Source: Herbihabitans rhizosphaerae (GTDB taxonomy: Bacteria > Actinomycetota > Actinomycetes > Mycobacteriales > Pseudonocardiaceae). From it: a stretch of DNA of 64,000 nucleotides. The DNA lies in the NCBI RefSeq assembly GCF_004216555.1, contig NZ_SGWQ01000001.1, positions 927,126-991,125 of the forward strand. The letters are read 5' to 3'. The notes below the pieces were generated by a model. That model did no database searches. It saw only the letters and a program-made list of their open reading frames with translations, and had not been told where the DNA came from. Of the stretch, positions 25,145-33,877 are shown one piece after another. The position numbers and the translations under genes are program-made. Numbering within the stretch: the stretch's first letter is position 1; every line of letters begins with the position of its first letter.

Positions 25145-25918
25145 ATGCTGGGGATCCCTTCGGAGGCGCGGCAAGCGTTTCGCGCCGGCACGGTGACACC
25201 GACGTCGGGTATCGCCGACGGCTACGCGCAGGCGAACCTGGTCGCGGTGCCGGCGGACTGGGCCTACGACATGCTGCTGTTCACGCAGCGCAACCCGAAG
25301 CCGTGCCCGGTGCTGGACGTGACCGACGCCGGCTCGCCGGTCACCGAGCTGGCTCCGGACGCCGACCTGCGTACCGACCTGCCGCGCTATCGCTTGTGGC
25401 ACAACGGAAAGCTGATCGACGAGCCGACCGACGCGCGTGCGGTGTGGCGAGACGACCTGGTCGCGTTCCTGATCGGCTGCAGCTTCACGTTCGAGGGAGC
25501 GCTGCGCGAGGCGAAGGTGCCGCTGCGGCACCTCGATCAAGGGCGCAACGTGCCGATGTACCGCACCAACCGCCCGTGCCGGCCGGCGGGACGGCTCGCC
25601 GGACCGCTGGTGGTGTCGATGCGGCCGATCCCGGCCGACCTGGTCGCCGCGGCGGTTCAGGTGACCGCGCGGGTGCCGGCCGTGCACGGCGCGCCGGTGC
25701 ACGTCGGATCGCCGGCGACGCTCGGGATCACCGACCTGGGCTCGCCCGACTACGGCGAACCAGTGGAGTTCACGGCCGGCGACGTCCCGGTGTTCTGGGC
25801 GTGCGGCGTCACCCCGCAGGCCGCGCTGGAGCGGTCGGCCGTTCCGTTCGCGATCACCCACTCGCCGGGGCACATGTTCGTCACCGACGTGCCCGAGGCG
25901 ACCTACCGGCTCGGCTGA
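25145..25918 (+). CDS. DUF1445 putative hydro-lyase / D-glutamate cyclase family
   Basis: This 257-residue protein matches the YcsI/DUF1445 family: [20 protein letters not shown] near the start, [31 protein letters not shown], the central [24 protein letters not shown] and the late [12 protein letters not shown]. Related proteins are described as hydro-lyases or D-glutamate cyclases, probably metal-dependent. GGAGGG precedes ATG 25145. It sits between the transporter and a tiny membrane protein. The substrate is presumably the imported organic acid. Confidence 0.88.
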   Translation: MLGIPSEARQAFRAGTVTPTSGIADGYAQANLVAVPADWAYDMLLFTQRNPKPCPVLDVTDAGSPVTELAPDADLRTDLPRYRLWHNGKLIDEPTDARAVWRDDLVAFLIGCSFTFEGALREAKVPLRHLDQGRNVPMYRTNRPCRPAGRLAGPLVVSMRPIPADLVAAAVQVTARVPAVHGAPVHVGSPATLGITDLGSPDYGEPVEFTAGDVPVFWACGVTPQAALERSAVPFAITHSPGHMFVTDVPEATYRLG

Positions 25919-25932
25919 CGAAGGAGAAAGCC

Positions 25933-26088
25933 ATGCCAGCCACCACTTCCCCCGCGTTGGTGATCCTCGTCGGCTGCCTGGTGATCACCTACCTGCTCAC
26001 CAGGACGAAGATGTTCGGCGTGCTCGCGCTGACCGGCTTCCTGCTCGGTTCGGCCGCCACCGCGTCGGCGTTCACCCTCTGGGGCTGA
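25933..26088 (+). CDS. 51-residue membrane protein
   Basis: A tiny protein with two hydrophobic stretches (about 8-22 and 28-47), with AAGGAG 7 bases before its ATG and 14 bases after the DUF1445 gene. Translation from this strong site and the operon position make it a real gene. It may be a small subunit or regulator of the transporter; family not recognised. Confidence 0.75.
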   Translation: MPATTSPALVILVGCLVITYLLTRTKMFGVLALTGFLLGSAATASAFTLWG

Positions 26089-26149
26089 CCCACATCACAG
26101 TCCAATCACGCCCCGTAACCGCGATCGTCGCTCCTCGGATACACGTCGC

Positions 26150-26653
26150 ATGACGAGCGCAGGATCGGGCGGCGCGGCAACACCGAAGCGCCGAGGCACC
26201 ATCGGGTGGGTCGTGGCAGCGGTGGTGCTCGCGGCGGCGGGCATCGGGTCGCTCATCGAGGAGGAGACTCCACCGGCGGCGGCACCGGACTCGATCGCGC
26301 CACCGGCGACCACGACGTCCGCCGAGCCACTCGTGGTCACCACGACACCCGCCCCGATCACGGTTTCGACTGTGCCCGCCCCACCGCCCGTACCCGAACT
26401 CCCCGCGCCACCACCCAGCACGAAGAAGCCCCCGGCGCCTCGACCGGCGCCGCCCGCACCCAGATCGGTAACCAAGCCAGTGGCTCCCCCGCCGGCAGCC
26501 GACTGCGACCCGTCCTACCCGACGATGTGCATCTCGCCGGCCTCACCCGACCTGGACTGCCCCGACATCCCGCAGCGCCGATTCAAGGTCCGGCCACCCG
26601 ACCCGCACGGTTTCGACGCCGACCACGACGGCATCGGCTGCGAATCCACCTGA
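26150..26653 (+). CDS. Excalibur-type calcium-binding exported protein
   Basis: This 167-residue protein has an N-terminal membrane anchor or uncleaved signal (about 18-36), a Pro/Thr-rich linker (about 40-120) and a C-terminal domain ending in DADHDGIGCES, the DxDxDGxGCE loop of Excalibur domains. The cysteines in DCDPSYPTMCIS and LDCPDIP match the family. It is likely tethered outside the cell, with calcium binding in the terminal loop. A weak GC hairpin at about 26692-26720 may end the transcript. Confidence 0.85.
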   Translation: MTSAGSGGAATPKRRGTIGWVVAAVVLAAAGIGSLIEEETPPAAAPDSIAPPATTTSAEPLVVTTTPAPITVSTVPAPPPVPELPAPPPSTKKPPAPRPAPPAPRSVTKPVAPPPAADCDPSYPTMCISPASPDLDCPDIPQRRFKVRPPDPHGFDADHDGIGCEST

Positions 26654-26771
26654 TCACCGCACCGAACTCGATCTCGCCTCGCGCACGGAGCGGCCCCCAC
26701 CCGAACCCGGGGGCGGCCCTTGAGCCCAGCCTATCGATTGTCAAGGGCCACAACGGGTTTGGTGATCAACT

Positions 26772-26797
26772 TGTGGATAACCCGGGGCTGTGGATAA
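26772..26797. promoter_or_regulatory. Two perfect DnaA-box sequences
   Basis: TGTGGATAA (complement TTATCCACA) occurs at 26772-26780 and 26789-26797, in the same direction and 17 bp apart, in the short gap between two convergent genes. Both match the classical DnaA box exactly. No dnaA, dnaN or gidA gene is near, so this is not oriC on present evidence. Confidence 0.55.
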
Positions 26798-26814
26798 CCG
26801 GCGGCAGGAGAGTG

Positions 26815-27183
26815 TCAGTCGCGTGGGGCGAAGACGCAGAACTCGTTGCCCTCGGGATCGGCGAGGATGTCCCATTCGATCTCGTCGTCGCGCTTGCGCA
26901 CGAGCGTGGCGCCGAGCGCGATCAGCTCCTCCGGATCACCGAACACATCGATGTGAATCCGGTCCTTCACGGTCTTGCGCTCCGGCACCGGCACCACCCA
27001 GAACAGCGGCCCCACGCCGTCGGCGTCGACGATCGGCACCGGCCACTCGTGCGGCCGCACCCACCCGTCCTCCTCCGGCTCCACCTCGTCCTTGCGCACG
27101 TATCCGGTCGCGCGGCACCACCAGTCGGCGAGCGCGTGATGATCGTTGGCGTCGAGCACCATGTCCTTGAATTTCGCTGGCAT
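26815..27183 (-). CDS. VOC/glyoxalase-like protein
   Basis: This protein of about 122 residues has one vicinal-oxygen-chelate-like unit: MVLDANDHHALADWWCRATG at the front, PLFWVVPVPERKTVKDRIHIDV in the middle (metal-type histidine) and DPEGNEFCVF at the end. Typical of the many actinobacterial glyoxalase/bleomycin-resistance-like proteins. ATG 27183 is preferred; an in-frame ATG ten codons earlier is possible. No partner gene suggests a substrate. Confidence 0.85.
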   Translation of the reverse strand: MPAKFKDMVLDANDHHALADWWCRATGYVRKDEVEPEEDGWVRPHEWPVPIVDADGVGPLFWVVPVPERKTVKDRIHIDVFGDPEELIALGATLVRKRDDEIEWDILADPEGNEFCVFAPRD

Positions 27184-27226
27184 GGCGCCGACGATTCCAG
27201 ATGATGCCACCATATGGCGCGCGAAA

Positions 27227-28162
27227 TTACGTGCGCACGCGAACGATCCGCCCGGACGCCTCGGTCACGAACAGCTCGCGCGCCGGGTCCGCGTCTCCGA
27301 ATCCGACCGGCACCCGCACGCTCGTCGGCGTGATCAGCCCCGAGACGAGCACGCACGTGCGCCCAGTCGCACGGTCCACCCGCAGCAGCTCACCGGAGAC
27401 GAACGCGGTCACGTAGAGCGCGTCGCCGCGCGCCTCCAAATCGTCCAATCCCTTGGGCAGCACGGGAAGCGGGCTCAGGTCGGCCACCGTGGCGTGCGCG
27501 CCAGGGTCGGCAAGCGGCACCCGCGCCACCGGCGAGGACGGGTGCACCAGCACGGTCGCGTACAACTCCGAGCCGAGCACGGTCACGCCGTTCGTGCCGA
27601 ACACGCCGGCCGCGTCGGTCCACGCCTGGTCGATCGACCCGTCCTGCCGCACCTTCAGCACCGACGGCGCGAACTCCCGACCGAAGTAGAAGTTGCCGGC
27701 ACCGTCCACGGCCAGGCCGTTGATCCCGCCAGGCAGGGTCGCGAACACCGAGGCGGTCGGCCGGTCCAGCGTCGAGTCGAAGCGCATCAGCCCGGACGGC
27801 TTGCCGGTGAGCGCGTCGGCCGGCCCGATGCCGAAGTTCACGTACATCAGCCCGTCGACGCCGCGCCGAATCCCGCCCGGCGACGGCACCGGGATCGTCG
27901 CCACCAGCCGCCCGCTCGCGTCGTACCCCTCGACCTGGCTGTTGTTGATGTGCGACACCCACAGCCTGCCGCGCCCGTCGAACTCCAGGTTCTCCCGCCA
28001 GTCTGCCAACGGCAGGCCACCGGCCTTGAACACGTCGACCGACGGCGCCGGCCCGGCGCACCTCGGCTGGGTCAGCAGCGGCGTGGCCGCCGCCTGCGCC
28101 GGGGACAACCCAACGGCCGCGAGCACCGCCACAATCGCGAACATCAACGTACACAAAGGCAT
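27227..28162 (-). CDS. Secreted SMP-30/gluconolactonase-like beta-propeller
   Basis: This 311-residue protein has a signal peptide (about 1-26, hydrophobic, ending SPAQAAA) and a propeller with repeated blade motifs: ENLEFDGRGRLWVSHINN, GGINGLAVDGAGNFYFGREF, FGTNGVTVLGSELYATVL and KGLDDLEARGDALYVTAF. Such proteins are exported lactonases or lyase-like enzymes with a single metal centre. The start at 28162 is the best available, with no strong ribosome site. No operon partner. Confidence 0.8.
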   Translation of the reverse strand: MPLCTLMFAIVAVLAAVGLSPAQAAATPLLTQPRCAGPAPSVDVFKAGGLPLADWRENLEFDGRGRLWVSHINNSQVEGYDASGRLVATIPVPSPGGIRRGVDGLMYVNFGIGPADALTGKPSGLMRFDSTLDRPTASVFATLPGGINGLAVDGAGNFYFGREFAPSVLKVRQDGSIDQAWTDAAGVFGTNGVTVLGSELYATVLVHPSSPVARVPLADPGAHATVADLSPLPVLPKGLDDLEARGDALYVTAFVSGELLRVDRATGRTCVLVSGLITPTSVRVPVGFGDADPARELFVTEASGRIVRVRT

Positions 28163-28200
28163 CGCCGCAGTCTGCCGGCACGCGAGCCGTATCGCAAGGC

Positions 28201-29064
28201 TCAGATCACGGCCCGAATTCCGGCGATCTTCTCGGCGACACCGCGTTCGTCGCCCTTTCCGACGTAGAACGGCAGATCCACGATCGGCAGAATCGTCCGG
28301 CGCAGCGCGATCTTTCGCCGCAGAAGATCGTCGTCCCCGTACACCGAAAGCGCGCCCTCCAGTACTTCTGGATCCGCCAGCCCGGCGAAGTCCTGCGACC
28401 TGTCGTAATAGCCGACGTCGCCGAAATCGATGATCCCGACCCTGTCGTCGTCGGCCAGCACGATGTTCCAATAGCCGAGATCGCCGTGGCAAAGCACTGC
28501 GTCGCAGCCCAGCCGGGCCAGCTCGGCCGGCACCTCGTCCTGCACGAAGTCCTTGAGCCGCACCAGTTCCGACGCGCCGAGGTGCTGCTGGATCACCGGC
28601 AGGCCGAGCGCGTACTTCTCGTGCAGGTTCTCGACCACCTCGCGCACGGCGAAGGTCGGCACGCCGGGTAGGTCGAATGTGTGCATCGTGCGGACGAATC
28701 CGCCGATCTGCCGTCCGATCGCTCTTTTCCGGTCCGCGTCCAATTCCTCCGAAAACCGATCGAACTGCCGCCCGACGATTCCCTCGTACCCGAGATGGGA
28801 ATTGCCGTCCCCGACCCAACGAAGCCGAGGAACCAATACGTCGAACCGCACACCATCCAGCAGGCGCAGGATCGCGATCTCCCGCTCGTACTCCGCGCGA
28901 TCCTCGTCGGTACGCGGGAACATGACCACGTACCGCCCGCCGTCGACCACGTACGCGCGGCTGGTCCAGCCGATCTCCTCCAGCCGAGGCACGCCACCCG
29001 TAAGCCGCTGGACCAGCTGTTTCTCGCGCTCGACGACCTCGGGATCCGAGTACTGCGGCGTCAC
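28201..29064 (-). CDS. Aminoglycoside phosphotransferase-family kinase
   Basis: This 287-residue protein has the APH fold motifs: a Brenner loop HGDLGYWNIVLADDD with the catalytic aspartate, and the metal-binding IIDFGDVGYYDRSQD. Upstream, GGRYVVMFPR supplies the ATP-lobe strand. The substrate may be an aminoglycoside, but most such actinobacterial genes act on other small alcohols such as sugars or macrolides. Its GTG start directly abuts the stop of the 5'-nucleotidase gene (TGA GTG), so it is co-translated with that gene. Confidence 0.88.
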   Translation of the reverse strand: MTPQYSDPEVVEREKQLVQRLTGGVPRLEEIGWTSRAYVVDGGRYVVMFPRTDEDRAEYEREIAILRLLDGVRFDVLVPRLRWVGDGNSHLGYEGIVGRQFDRFSEELDADRKRAIGRQIGGFVRTMHTFDLPGVPTFAVREVVENLHEKYALGLPVIQQHLGASELVRLKDFVQDEVPAELARLGCDAVLCHGDLGYWNIVLADDDRVGIIDFGDVGYYDRSQDFAGLADPEVLEGALSVYGDDDLLRRKIALRRTILPIVDLPFYVGKGDERGVAEKIAGIRAVI

Positions 29065-30909
29065 TCAGCCGAGCTTACGGATCCGGTCCCGCGGTCCGGG
29101 CGCGACCGGAGCGGCGCCGAGGTGCGCGGTCAGCGCGTCCACGTCGAATCCCGGTGCGGTGACCCGGTTCGCGCCCTCCTTGAGCGAGGTGAACCCGTCG
29201 CCGCCGTTGGCCAGGAAGTCGTTCGAGGTGACCTTGTACACCGCGGCCGGATCCATCGGCGCGCCGTTCAGCGTCAGCTCGGAAACCCTGTCCCCCGCCG
29301 GTTTCGTGCTGTCGTAGGCGTAGGCGAACCCTGCCGAGATCTGCAGGATCTTGGTCGTGGTCTGGCCGGCATGCCCGGCGAACTGCTGCTCCAGCACGGC
29401 CTTGAGCTGCGCGCCGGTCAGGTCCTGGGTGACCACCAGGTTGTTGAACGGCTGCACGGTGAACGCCTCGCCGTAGGTGATGTCGCCGGCCGGCTCACCG
29501 CCGGGCGAGAACGCGTGCGACAGGTCGGCGCGGATGCCGCCCGGGTTCATCAGCGCGAGCTGCGCACCGGCGGAGGCGGTGTACTTGAGCTGCGCGTCCG
29601 CGATCACGTCACCGAGCGCGGTCTCCTTGGCCGGCGACTCGGCGCGCGTGATGTCCGCGGTGATCTTGCCGATGATCTTGTTCGCGATCGGCGCGACGGC
29701 CTTGCGGTACTTGTCCACGATGACCTTCGCGTCCGGGTCCACGAGCGCCGGATTGCGCAGGAAGTTGCCCTCCGGGTCCTTGGCCCAGGTGCCGTCCGGC
29801 AGCCGGATTCCGTTCTCCACCAACGTGTTCGCCGCCGAGATGGAGGCGAACGAGCGGGTGCGGCGGTCCAGCGTGAAGCCGACGTCGGTGACCAGCGTGC
29901 CGTTCGAACCGGCGCTGGTGACCACGGTGTTGGCGCCCGAGGAGTTCGGCAGCGCGCAGCTGTAGAAGCGGTGCGTGTGCCCGGACACGACCAGCCCGTA
30001 CTCCGGCCGCAGGCCCTTCACGATGTCGGTGATCGGGCCGGCGAAGTTCGCGCACCCGGACGGGTCCTGCACCGGCGGCGGGGCCGACTGCGCGCCGCCC
30101 TCGTGCACCAGCAGCGCCATCGCCTTGATGCCGACCTTGCGGAACAGGTTGGCGTAGAAGTTCGCGGTCTTGACCTCGTCGAGGAACTCGACGTCCTTGA
30201 TGCCGTTCGGGTTGACGATGTCCGGCGTGCCTTCGAGCGTCATGCCGACGAACGCGACCGGGACGCCGCGCACCAGCTTGATCTCGAACGGCCGCAGGAC
30301 CGGCATCTTCGTCTTCTTGTCCACGACGTTGGCACTGAGGTACTTGAAGCTCGCGCCGTCGAAGCCGTCGCCGTCCTGGCAGCCGTCGGTCGGGTGACAG
30401 CCGCCGCGCTGCAGGCGCTTCAACTCGGTGACGCCCTCGTCGAACTCGTGGTTGCCAACCGAGGTCACGTCCACGCCGAGCTTGCCGAGCACCTCGATAC
30501 TGGGCTCGTCGTGGAACGCGGCGCTGATCAGCGGGGTCCCGCCGACCATGTCCCCGGCGCCGGCGGTGATCACGTCCTCACCCTTGGCCGCACCGGCCGC
30601 GCGCAGCTTCTTGACCTGCGTGGCGAGGTACTCCGCGCCGCCGGCCGGGTTCCCGTTGACCAGTCCGCCGCTGCCGGTCGGCGGCTCGAGCGCGCCGTGG
30701 AAGTCGTTGAACGACAGCACTCGGCCCTTGGCGGCGTGCGCCTGCGGCAGGGCCGTGTCGTAGCTGACCGACACCGGGCTCAGCGGCGTCCACCGCTCGG
30801 CCGCGGCCGGCGGGGCGGCCGACGGCGTGGTCAGCGGGAGCACGGCGAGGAACGTGGCCGCGACGGCCGGCGCCACGGCCAGGCGAAGCAGCGACTTGGG
30901 GCGTGACAC
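29065..30909 (-). CDS. Secreted 5'-nucleotidase / metallophosphatase
   Basis: This 614-residue protein has a signal peptide (about 1-35), then the calcineurin-type domain: SFNDFHGALEP, GAGDMVGGTP, SVGNHEFDEG, LVHEGGAQS and VVSGHTHRFYS hold the two-metal site. The C-terminal 5'-nucleotidase domain follows with MNPGGIRADLSHAF and YGEAFTVQPFNNLVV for substrate binding. It hydrolyses extracellular nucleotides for phosphate and nucleoside recovery. It is the first gene of a two-gene unit with the kinase-like gene at 28201. Confidence 0.93.
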   Translation of the reverse strand: MSRPKSLLRLAVAPAVAATFLAVLPLTTPSAAPPAAAERWTPLSPVSVSYDTALPQAHAAKGRVLSFNDFHGALEPPTGSGGLVNGNPAGGAEYLATQVKKLRAAGAAKGEDVITAGAGDMVGGTPLISAAFHDEPSIEVLGKLGVDVTSVGNHEFDEGVTELKRLQRGGCHPTDGCQDGDGFDGASFKYLSANVVDKKTKMPVLRPFEIKLVRGVPVAFVGMTLEGTPDIVNPNGIKDVEFLDEVKTANFYANLFRKVGIKAMALLVHEGGAQSAPPPVQDPSGCANFAGPITDIVKGLRPEYGLVVSGHTHRFYSCALPNSSGANTVVTSAGSNGTLVTDVGFTLDRRTRSFASISAANTLVENGIRLPDGTWAKDPEGNFLRNPALVDPDAKVIVDKYRKAVAPIANKIIGKITADITRAESPAKETALGDVIADAQLKYTASAGAQLALMNPGGIRADLSHAFSPGGEPAGDITYGEAFTVQPFNNLVVTQDLTGAQLKAVLEQQFAGHAGQTTTKILQISAGFAYAYDSTKPAGDRVSELTLNGAPMDPAAVYKVTSNDFLANGGDGFTSLKEGANRVTAPGFDVDALTAHLGAAPVAPGPRDRIRKLG

Positions 30910-31002
30910 GAGTGTCCTCCGGTCGGCAGGGCTGTGAGGTCGGGTGCATCCTGCCTCGAAAACATGCGCATGTGAACATCACGCGCCCGTACGCTGGCTG
31001 AC

Positions 31003-31284
31003 ATGTGCCGAAACATCACCGCACTTCGCGGGCTGGAACCGCCGGCCACCGCGGAGGAGATCGAGGCCGCCGCCCGCCAGTACGTGCGCAAGGTCAGCGG
31101 CGTGCAGAGCGTGTCGGACAAGACGCGCGAGCCGTTCGAGGCCGCCGTCGCCGAGGTCACGGCGACGACCACTCGCCTGCTCGCCGAGCTGCCCGACCGC
31201 AAGCAGCCGCCGACCACGGTGCCGCCGCTGCGTCGTCCCGAGGTTCAGGCCCGAATCGCCGCCAAGGCCGCGACCAAGGGCTGA
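31003..31284 (+). CDS. DUF2277 family protein
   Basis: A 93-residue protein starting MCRNITALRGLEPPATAEEI and containing AAARQYVRKVSGVQ, the hallmark of the small actinobacterial DUF2277 family. Mostly helical, charged end, no signal or membrane segment. Function unknown. The divergent gap to the nucleotidase gene holds the palindrome ACATGCGCATGT (30962-30973). Confidence 0.85.
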   Translation: MCRNITALRGLEPPATAEEIEAAARQYVRKVSGVQSVSDKTREPFEAAVAEVTATTTRLLAELPDRKQPPTTVPPLRRPEVQARIAAKAATKG

Positions 31285-31326
31285 TCACGCCGCCGCAAAC
31301 GCGCGAGTTCCGCGCTGGGACACGGT

Positions 31327-31385
31327 GAGTCCCGCGCTGTGCATCGTGCAGGGCGCGGGACTCACCGGTGCAGGGCGCGGGACTC
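31327..31385. repeat. Intergenic repeat cluster with alternative hairpins
   Basis: The 18-bp sequence GTGCAGGGCGCGGGACTC is repeated exactly at 31346-31363 and 31368-31385. Its complement-like arm GAGTCCCGCGC (31327-31337) precedes both, so either copy can fold onto it. It lies between two convergent genes and may serve as a bidirectional terminator or belong to a dispersed intergenic repeat family. Confidence 0.65.
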
Positions 31386-31389
31386 GCGA

Positions 31390-31986
31390 TTACGTCGCGG
31401 CGATCGGCCAGCGGCACATGCGGTACGGCAGCACGACGCCGCGCTCGTCCAGCATGATCGCCAGCCGGGCGCGCACCAGCCGGTCGAGCATCACGCGCTG
31501 CCACTCGTCGCGCGGCACCCCGTCGCCGGAGGCGAGCGCCAGGAACGCCTCGGTCCACTCGCCGGGCACCAGCGTGCGCGCCTTGGGCCGGCCCGGCCGC
31601 ACGTCCTTGATCACCAGGAAGCTCGGCCCGACGCGGTACCAGCACTGGCCGAACCGGTGCTCCGCGCGCCACGCGCCACCCGACTCGCTGTCCACCACCG
31701 ACGGTGGCGGCAGGTGCACCACCAGCCGCGACGGCCATGGCAGGTCGCCGCGCGCGGACCAGTCCACGGGCACCAGATTCGACATCGCCTCGCGCAACAC
31801 GGTCAGCACCAACGCGTCCCGGACCGCTGACTGTCCGAAGTGGACAGTCCGGTCGAACGTGATGCGCTGACCGGCCGCCGCCGCGCGTTCCACCGCGGCG
31901 GCGGCGACCCGACCGTGGGGACCTGGGTCGTCGAGCGCGACGGTGACGCTCGCCGGCCACGCCGGCTGCTCGGCCACCGCCCACAT
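31390..31986 (-). CDS. DUF5825-like protein of unknown function
   Basis: This 198-residue protein contains HRFGQCWYRVGPSFLVIKDV and a proline-rich strand VVHLPPPSVVDSESGGAWRA, which resemble the DUF5825 family (sometimes seen near radical SAM peptide-maturation genes; none is here). ATG 31986 is the first in-frame start. However, the reading frame stays open upstream (DDPAAELIAM looks coding) with no start codon, while a strong GGGAGGAGG leads into an out-of-frame 12-codon ORF. The N-terminus is therefore doubtful. The family assignment is tentative. Confidence 0.55.
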   Translation of the reverse strand: MWAVAEQPAWPASVTVALDDPGPHGRVAAAAVERAAAAGQRITFDRTVHFGQSAVRDALVLTVLREAMSNLVPVDWSARGDLPWPSRLVVHLPPPSVVDSESGGAWRAEHRFGQCWYRVGPSFLVIKDVRPGRPKARTLVPGEWTEAFLALASGDGVPRDEWQRVMLDRLVRARLAIMLDERGVVLPYRMCRWPIAAT

Positions 31987-32146
31987 CGCGATCAGCTCGG
32001 CCGCGGGGTCATCGGCAGTTCGCGATCCATGATCGCCTCCTCCCTCGAGGTGAGATCTTCACCTGCCCCCAGGAGAAAACGGTACGGTGCTCAATGCCGG
32101 CACATATCGGCCAAATGGGGCACAGTTAGTAACACCTTGGTCACGT

Positions 32147-32545
32147 CTATGTGTCCGGTGTATCTGCGCGAATCCCCAGCCATTCGCGGACTTCGCGACT
32201 GTCCGTAAACACCCGCCATTCGACGATCTTGTTGTCACGCACAGTGGCTGTCCATATCGCGGGACCGTCGAGTGCCGGCTCCTCGCAAACCGAACGTCCG
32301 ACTATCGTCACGACCTCACCGTGCGCGCCGATCGAGGTGAAGATGTTCCGATAGTCCGGAAACGATTCGAAGAAACCTCGCCACGCCTCGACGCAGGGGG
32401 CCTTGCCCTCGACCGCGGCACCCTCGGTGTCGATGAACGCGTGGTCCTCCGTCATCAAGTCGGACAGGCCGTCCAGGTCACGCCGGGTGATGTTGTCGTT
32501 GAACCGGATCGCGATCGAGATCGGGTCGGACCACGGATAGGTCAC
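32147..32545 (-). CDS. SnoaL-like / NTF2-fold protein
   Basis: This 132-residue protein has the cone-shaped NTF2 fold pattern: RFNDNITRRDLDGLSDLMTE, DHAFIDTEGAAVEGKAPCVE, AWRGFFESFPDYRN and DNKIVEWRVFTD. Families of this type include small isomerases, cyclases and binding proteins. It overlaps the substrate-binding lipoprotein gene by 4 bases, so both are made from one message. No catalytic role can be read. Confidence 0.88.
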   Translation of the reverse strand: MTYPWSDPISIAIRFNDNITRRDLDGLSDLMTEDHAFIDTEGAAVEGKAPCVEAWRGFFESFPDYRNIFTSIGAHGEVVTIVGRSVCEEPALDGPAIWTATVRDNKIVEWRVFTDSREVREWLGIRADTPDT

Positions 32546-33735
32546 GGGCGGACTTCCTGATCGGGCACGAACCGGCCGGCGGTCACGAGATAGGTCCAGA
32601 CGGTCGTCACGGACGGATCCAGGTCTCCGTCACCGTCGAATTTCAGATGTCGCGCGACTCCAGGTTTGTCGTATGTCTTCACGAACCTCAGTACATCCTC
32701 GCGATTACGCCGACCGGACTCGATCGCGTCCAGAAAAACCGTCGCCGCGTCGAATCCCTCCGCGGCGAACATTCCCGCCGGCGTGCCGTACCGGGACAGA
32801 TACTCGTCGGCGAAGACGCCTTTCGTCCTTTCCGCCGGCGCGCACGAGCAGGTGATCACCGCGCCCTGGGCCGCGGGCCCGGCGAGTGTCGCGAACTGCG
32901 CGTCGTACACACCGTCACCGGCGACGAACTTCGCGGTCGAGGAGGCCGCGCGCAATTCCCTCAGCAGCGGGCCGGCCTCGGTGTAGATGCCGGCGAAGAA
33001 CACCGCGTCCGGCGCGGTGGCGGTGATCTTGGCGATCGTGCCGGGAAAGCCGCGTTGCCCCTGCTGCACCGTGTCCGTGCCGACGAGTGCCGGGCCGACC
33101 ACGCTCTTCACCTTGTCGGCCAGCGCCGTGCCGTACTGGCCGCTGTCGTTGACCACGAACACCTTCGCCGCGCGCGCCACGTCCTTGAGGTACCGCCCAG
33201 CGGCGGCCGCCTGTGCCTCGTCGGAGGCCAGCACGCGGTGGAACACCGGCACGCGGCCGGACGCGGTCAACTCGGTCGCCGTCGCGGACGGGCTGATCAT
33301 CGGGACGCCCGAACTCGCCAGAATCGGCATGATCGCCTTGCTCTCACCGGAAAACGCGCCGCCGATGACACCGACGACATCGCGGTCGGGGACGATCCTG
33401 GTCGCCATCGGCACGGCTTTGGCGGCGTCGCCCTGGGTATCGAGCATGACCAGGTCGACAGCGCAGTCGGGCTTGCGCTTGCGGAACTTCTCGACGGCGA
33501 GCTTGGCGCCGTTCAGCGCCGGCATCGCGACGGCGGCGAACTGGCCGCTGAGCGCGCCGAGAAACCCGATCCGCGCTCGGCACACCGCGCCGCCGCCCTC
33601 GGTGGGCGGAGCCTGCGTCGTTGTCACCGGCACGTCCACAGCGGTGGCGCTGCCGCTCACCTCGTCGGTGCACCCGGCCGCGACCACCCCCACCACGGCG
33701 ATCACGGAAACCAGCAGCGACGGCGTCTTCACCAT
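32542..33735 (-). CDS. Branched-chain amino acid-type ABC substrate-binding lipoprotein
   Basis: This 397-residue protein has a lipobox (VGVVAAGC, cysteine near residue 20) and a Thr/Pro linker before a two-lobe periplasmic-binding fold of the LivJ type: IGFLGALSGQFAAVAMPALN, VVGVIGGAFSGESKAIMPIL, SSGVPMISPSAT and a late FDAATVFLDAIESGR. It is anchored on the outer face of the membrane. GAGG precedes ATG 33735. No permease or ATPase genes are adjacent, so it is an orphan receptor or uses a transporter from elsewhere. It overlaps the NTF2-like gene by 4 bases. Confidence 0.9.
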   Translation of the reverse strand: MVKTPSLLVSVIAVVGVVAAGCTDEVSGSATAVDVPVTTTQAPPTEGGGAVCRARIGFLGALSGQFAAVAMPALNGAKLAVEKFRKRKPDCAVDLVMLDTQGDAAKAVPMATRIVPDRDVVGVIGGAFSGESKAIMPILASSGVPMISPSATATELTASGRVPVFHRVLASDEAQAAAAGRYLKDVARAAKVFVVNDSGQYGTALADKVKSVVGPALVGTDTVQQGQRGFPGTIAKITATAPDAVFFAGIYTEAGPLLRELRAASSTAKFVAGDGVYDAQFATLAGPAAQGAVITCSCAPAERTKGVFADEYLSRYGTPAGMFAAEGFDAATVFLDAIESGRRNREDVLRFVKTYDKPGVARHLKFDGDGDLDPSVTTVWTYLVTAGRFVPDQEVRP

Positions 33736-33877
33736 GCCTGCCTCACGAGGTGGGAGCGACGACGGACGCCGAATCGTACGCGGTCCGCGCCCGATCTTGG
33801 CCGTAACACGAGCACCGCGCCCGGACGAACTCGAAGTACCCGCAACCAATAGCGTGGACGATCTTCAATTGCGCCTG

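Noticed and set aside
26772-26797. Chromosomal replication origin
   Set aside because: Only two boxes and none of the usual origin genes (dnaA, dnaN, recF, gyrB) are near.
28681-30906. 741-codon plus-strand open frame
   Set aside because: Antisense to the 5'-nucleotidase and kinase-like genes; composition typical of a shadow of GC-rich codons.
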